A stretch of DNA of 64,000 nt from Emydura subglobosa (Eukaryota > Chordata > Testudines > Chelidae), in NCBI GenBank assembly GCA_007922225.1, contig ML679961.1, positions 79,412,798-79,476,797 on the forward strand. The letters run 5' to 3'. Below are positions 59,673-64,000 of the stretch, piece after piece. Both the position numbers and the translations under genes were made by a program. The notes beneath the pieces were generated by a model. It was not told the origin of the DNA and did no database searches. It worked only from the letters and a program-made list of their open reading frames with translations. The first letter of the stretch is position 1. Each line of letters starts with the position of its first letter.

Positions 59673-61019
59673 AGGCTTGTAATAGATGGGGAAAATTGTG
59701 GTTTTCCTGTTAGGATGCCCTCTGATCATCAAAGAATTGGTTTGACTAACTCCATCAGGAGTAATATTCAGCTGTCCTGTCTGGGAGGGAAGGTGAATCT
59801 TAAAAGTCTTTCTTGTAAAGAAAAAATAAACAACATGTAGGTTCCAATTTTCAGTTGGCCTCCAAATGTTGCAGGCAGTCCAGCTGGAATGCATGAAGTA
59901 CAAGTAATTGCCCATTTTGGTGCTCATGTACACAGTTAAACCTGCAGAAAAATAGTCCCCAAATGTCAAATATTTAGGCTGGTAGCAAAACATTTTTGAT
60001 TAAGGCTGCCATTGCATTTTGCATTCTCTGCTTGTGCCTAGGTTTTAGGAAACATGTTTTAAAGTAGGCTCACCCAAAGACAGAAGCCCATATGTGCACC
60101 AAGATATCTAATGAAACAGAATCTTCTCAATACACAACAGTGTTGAAAAATGTTTGTTTATGCTGTATCCATCTGCAAGTGAGCTGCACAGCAATCTTGC
60201 CTTTGTCTTGTTGTTTTATGAAATTCAAATTATGCCAGTGCATACCTATCATCTTTATTGCAAATGTAGGCATAAAGGAACACAGGACACAATTAGAAGG
60301 AAAGAATAAAAAAGGATACAGAGTTTTAGAAATGGATCAGGTTACACAATAAACAAAAGCCAAGAGATCTTTATGGCAATGGAAAGTCACAACTGCAGAA
60401 ACCTGATGGTCCCAAGCCCACTAATATGGTCCCAGGACTATTTGTCTGTCATCCTCCTGGGGTCTGGCCATTTAAACTAGATAATTGCATACTCTTTGGA
60501 AAGCACTGGAGCCACAATTAAATTATCTGGAAGTTTTTTCAAACTCCCTGTGGTTTGAGATCCATCACCAAGTTGGGAGACACGTCTATCCAATTTCAAA
60601 TTAAATTATGGTTAATGATTTAACTCTCCTGCGTGGCTACCTGCCTTTTTCCAAATAACACAAGTTGTAACAAAAGTTTCATACCAACACGTAGAACCAA
60701 AGCAGAGAAATATTGACACCCACACAGTGAATTGGCATTTCGGAAATAGAAACAAGGCAATACTGTGGTTTAGTACAGCAGACAATAAATTAACTATATC
60801 ATTACAATGTGACACAGTAATATAGTGCAAACATGGTAAAGAATACAAACATACCATGCATACATACAGATTAGGTGTTTCAGTGACTTCTCCAAAGCAT
60901 TGATACCATCCTGCATGACCATCTTTGGAGTATACTGGCATGCATGCGGATTCTAAAGCATCTTATTGAACTCATCACAAGCATCTACTGTCAGTAAGTG
61001 ACGATGGTACAAATAGCAA
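59673..61019. other. Non-coding stretch, nothing recognised
   Basis: No gene or named repeat is seen. Confidence 0.5.
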
Positions 61020-61985
61020 TGGGCAACAGCATGGTTTTTTTCTACTGGGCAGGGTGTGAGTGAAAGATATATTCTGTCCCCAGTTCTTTTCAACATGTAC
61101 ACTATTTATTGTGAGACAAGCTCTGGAAGGTTTTAATAAAGTGGAAGGAGCTGTGATTTCCACTGGTAGGAATCTCCTAAGCGATCTCAGATATGATGAT
61201 GACATGATCCTATTTGCTGCGATCATCGATGCAATGCAATGAATATTGGAGTCTGTAAAAACAGTTAATGAGGGATATGGACTATACCTGAATGTGGTGA
61301 AAATAAAATGGATGAGTGTTGACATTATCAGTAATAACAGGATACAGTCTGACATTATGATCAATGGTCAAAGTGTAGAGGCAGTAGATGAATTTAATTA
61401 TCTGGTATCTTGCAACCCAAATCAAGGAGACTGCTCCAGAGAAATCATAAGATGACTAGGGATAGCCCTATCACCCATGATCTTCCTTACGAAAGTGTAG
61501 AAAAACCATGGCATCTTGAAATGTACGAAAGTTTGACGGGTGGAAAGCTTAATTTTGACCATTTCCATATCAATTCATGGATGTGAATCCTGGGAAATTG
61601 TCTGCTAATAAGAGGAAAATTGAAGACTTCGAGATGTGGTGCTGATGAAGACACTTGGGTACCTCCTGCGTGGAAAAGAAGAGAAAAGTTTCTGTTAGAA
61701 ATATTATTGGAGAGAAACAGACAGAAATAGGTGCAATTTTATGTACTTTGGTCACATCAGGCATAGAAATGGAAATAACCTTGACCAAGTTATCACATAA
61801 GGAATGGTGGTGAGTCATCGTAGTAGGGGATGATCAGGAAGGAAATGATTCATGGGGCATGACATCTGGGATTCATGGGGCATGACATTGGGAGGTCATC
61901 TGCTGAGTGCCTGAAGCTAGAGATGGATTAGGAAGGCTTCAAAATATTCTGCTATGATTCATCAGTGTTCAGACTTGAATAAATG
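61020..61985 (+). mobile_element. Dead non-LTR retrotransposon (RTE/R4-like), RT C-terminal half
   Basis: One frame (61060-61455) holds 'ALEGFNKVEGAVISTGRNLL', 'LRYDDDMILFAA' (the YADD box, decayed to YDDD), an in-frame stop near 61240, 'VNEGYGLYLNVVKIKWMSVD' (GLxxNxxKTKxM motif) and 'MINGQSVEAVDEFNYL' and 'GDCSREI' (C-terminal motifs). Further motifs sit in other frames: 'HGCESWEIV' (about 61574-61600), 'RKIEDFEMWC', and 'YFGHIRHRNGN' (about 61741-61773). The set GCESW, FEMWC and YFGHI belongs to RTE- or R4/Dong-type LINEs and not to CR1. A small direct repeat about 'attcatggggcatgacat' lies at 61848-61888. Upstream endonuclease is absent. Confidence 0.8.
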
Positions 61986-62394
61986 GACTTACTATATTCC
62001 TAACTAACACTACTCAACTTTGAGGAAGGCAAGCTTCCTCAAAGGTGGGATAAAGGAAAATGGCATGGTGTTTGGCAGCTTTACGTATATACAGAATCTG
62101 TCTCTGAGCCAGCCAGCCGGTTAGCTGCTGTTGCCCTTCAGGAGGAAAAATGAGGCAGCCAAGTGGCTTGACTTTAAAATCACTGCCAGTATTTGGTTAG
62201 CTGACCAGGAAGCTAGCAGACTACTTGTGCTGTCTCCTGCTTCCCTGATAATTCCAATAATACAGCTTCCAAGACAGGAATGACAGCCTAGCACCTCATA
62301 CATTTCCTTGTTTGCTTATAGTGTCATTCTGTTTAGGTCAAATAGGATGATGCTGCTCTTTCCATACCTTAAAAAGTTTTTCTTTTAGTTGACA

Positions 62395-62850
62395 ATAATT
62401 TATTGAATTTTAAATATAGTCAGCAACATAAGAAATGGCAGCATAACAAATAACAGAGCATTCACTGCATCAGTCAGTGACAGGTAACTGAAGATATGCC
62501 CATGTAATTGCAAACAAAAATATGCCTAATAAAGTAAAACAAAAATTGAACTCTCAGCTAATCCATATGATCCTTAGATCCATCTATTCAAAAGAAACCT
62601 GCTGTCCCTATTAATAGTTTCTGGTTCAAATAGATTCTTCATTTGAGCTGAGCATAGGTCTAATGCCCTTTGCTGCCACCCAGTTGAAAGGATGGGCTCT
62701 GGAGATTTCCAACAAATCATAATAGCCTTTAAGCAGCAACCAACAAATAGGGTAGGAGCTTTTTTGATGTTAGGAAGCAGATGCAGTTTCCACAAACCCA
62801 GCAGAGCCAAAAGAATTGGCATCTCATATTCTGACTTGAAACATAGTCCA
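62395..62850 (-). mobile_element. Possible L1/Tx1-like LINE ORF2 3' end
   Basis: A minus-strand frame (62574-62822) ends in a pattern like the C-terminus of L1/Tx1 polyproteins: 'LFVGCCLKAIMICWKSPEP', then 'WQQRALDLCSAQMKNLFEP', then 'RFLLNRWI'. These fit the expected order of a KAIxxxWKSP motif, a tryptophan-rich helix and a closing WI. The downstream AT-rich tract to about 62395 would be the 3' untranslated part. The match is from motif memory over 80 residues and could be chance. Confidence 0.4.
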
Positions 62851-64000
62851 AAGTTTTTAAACTATATCCTTATTATATCGATGACTAGTGGCTTGAATTG
62901 ATCCTGAGGGCTAATTGTCTGGGATGATGGGTTATGTTTCCCAAGTCAGGGAAAGGAGGAGGCCAGAGTCCTGAATCCAGGATTTGTGTAACTCAGGTAT
63001 TAGAGGGACTGTTCACTGCAAATCTTTGCAAAATAGTCACTTCAATTCAGACTTCACAGGGGAATCCAAGCTGATCTGCAAATGGGAAGGCCATCCTCTT
63101 CCCTTTCCCTGGAGCTGTGATTGATGATGATGTTGAAGCCAAAAATAAAAACTGTGTTAAAAAAAACAACAGTTAAGGTTGCTAAGTGACAACAATATAA
63201 TTCCTTAGCACATCATTTACAAAACCCAAACACTTAAAGGTCAGGAAAGCAGTAGATAAGGACAATGTAAGATCGTTGCCAACATGATAAATGAAATATT
63301 CTTCATATAAAGAAAGGCTAGTAATATCTCTTCCAGAGCCCTCTTCAGTTAATGCATGGCTTACAAAATTTGGCAGGTAAGCATTTGGCCCAACACCACA
63401 GAATAGCTTACTTAGTTCTACAGCCAGTATTGAAACCATTAGGCTGCTGTGTCTCCCAGCCATGGTACTCAGTTTTTCAGTGCCTTAGTTAATCCATCTA
63501 AAATATGTAGATAATACTTTTCCACTTGCCTGGTGTCTTTCTGGCTGGGCACTTTACTCAGATGGGTTAATAGTATTATCTCCATATTACTGGTGTCCTA
63601 AGTACAGAAATTTGAGCCAGCTTGTATAAGGGGCATTGTGGATAAAAGACGAGCAGGTTCTGTGCTCACCTCAGCCACAAGGTTAACCATTGGCAAACCA
63701 TTTAAACTATGTTCCTCAGTTATCCTGCTGTGAAATGGACCTTTGCACATCCTCTCTAGCAAAGTGAGCATTTGACTAAAAATTGCAGGAGGAAGAGATG
63801 TTTTACTAGCTTCTGGAGCATCCTATTTCTTTGAAAAAAGTACCTCCAGCCTACCCAGAGGACACTGTAATATTTTGCATTTCTATAGCATTTTGTCTTT
63901 GGGCTGCCTCCAGTTCTATTGCAGTGCAGCTTTTTACATATGTTAATGGATTAAGCCATTCAGTATTCTTATGAGACATGCAAATATTATTATCCCAATT
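62851..64000. other. Non-coding stretch, nothing recognised
   Basis: No gene is seen. There is a poly-A-rich patch at about 63158-63166. Confidence 0.5.

Noticed and set aside
60975..61364. 129-codon minus-strand frame
   Set aside because: It is the antisense shadow of the LINE reverse transcriptase on the plus strand.
1..64000. A previously undescribed multi-gene system
   Set aside because: No cluster of intact genes exists. Everything recognisable is a decayed mobile element or a simple repeat.

Overview
This window looks like non-coding, repeat-rich nuclear DNA from a sauropsid vertebrate, most likely a turtle. The inference rests on its mixture of mobile elements: many 5'-truncated CR1 LINE tails, a decayed DIRS-type (tyrosine-recombinase) retrotransposon, MIR/tRNA-type SINE fragments, a hAT-type non-autonomous transposon, and many foldback elements. 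DIRS elements are known from turtles and other cold-blooded vertebrates and are absent from mammals and typical bird genomes. I found no convincing host protein-coding exon, no RNA gene, no bacterial-style operon and no CRISPR array. The open reading frames are short, mostly chance frames or pieces of dead transposons. The window is best read as an intergenic region or the inside of a large intron.

Layout. 1-275 is a CR1 tail. 276-14.6 kb is AT-rich and largely unique, with short palindromic elements and a repeat-poor stretch rich in TAAT motifs (9.2-10.4 kb). 14.62-14.88 kb is a 255-bp foldback transposon. 15.2-19.2 kb is a decayed DIRS element on the plus strand. It keeps recognisable gag-like, reverse transcriptase, RNase H and tyrosine recombinase pieces, and its gag-like part is split by an antisense LTR-like insertion. 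22.4-23.1 kb is an antisense solo LTR with an intact 5-bp target duplication (CATGG). 25.6 kb has a hAT-type element with a near-complete 8-bp duplication. 29-34.8 kb, 41.5 kb and 49.7-52.7 kb hold further CR1 copies. 36.3-37.3 kb is a composite repeat built from four tRNA-like modules in alternating orientation. 42.1-43.0 kb is a degenerate tandem-containing repeat. 47.1-47.2 kb holds a near-perfect 51-bp-arm hairpin. 55.07-55.98 kb holds two diverged copies of one repeat in inverted orientation. 61.0-62.0 kb is a dead non-LTR retrotransposon of a clade other than CR1, and 62.4-62.85 kb may be an L1/Tx1-like LINE end.

Nothing here behaves as a working multi-gene system. The best items for follow-up are the 47.1-kb hairpin, the nested insertion history at 15-19 kb and 22-23 kb, the alternating tRNA-like module repeat, the RTE/R4-like LINE relic, and the dispersed family of short palindromes built around an ATTGAAGTCAATGG-like core.
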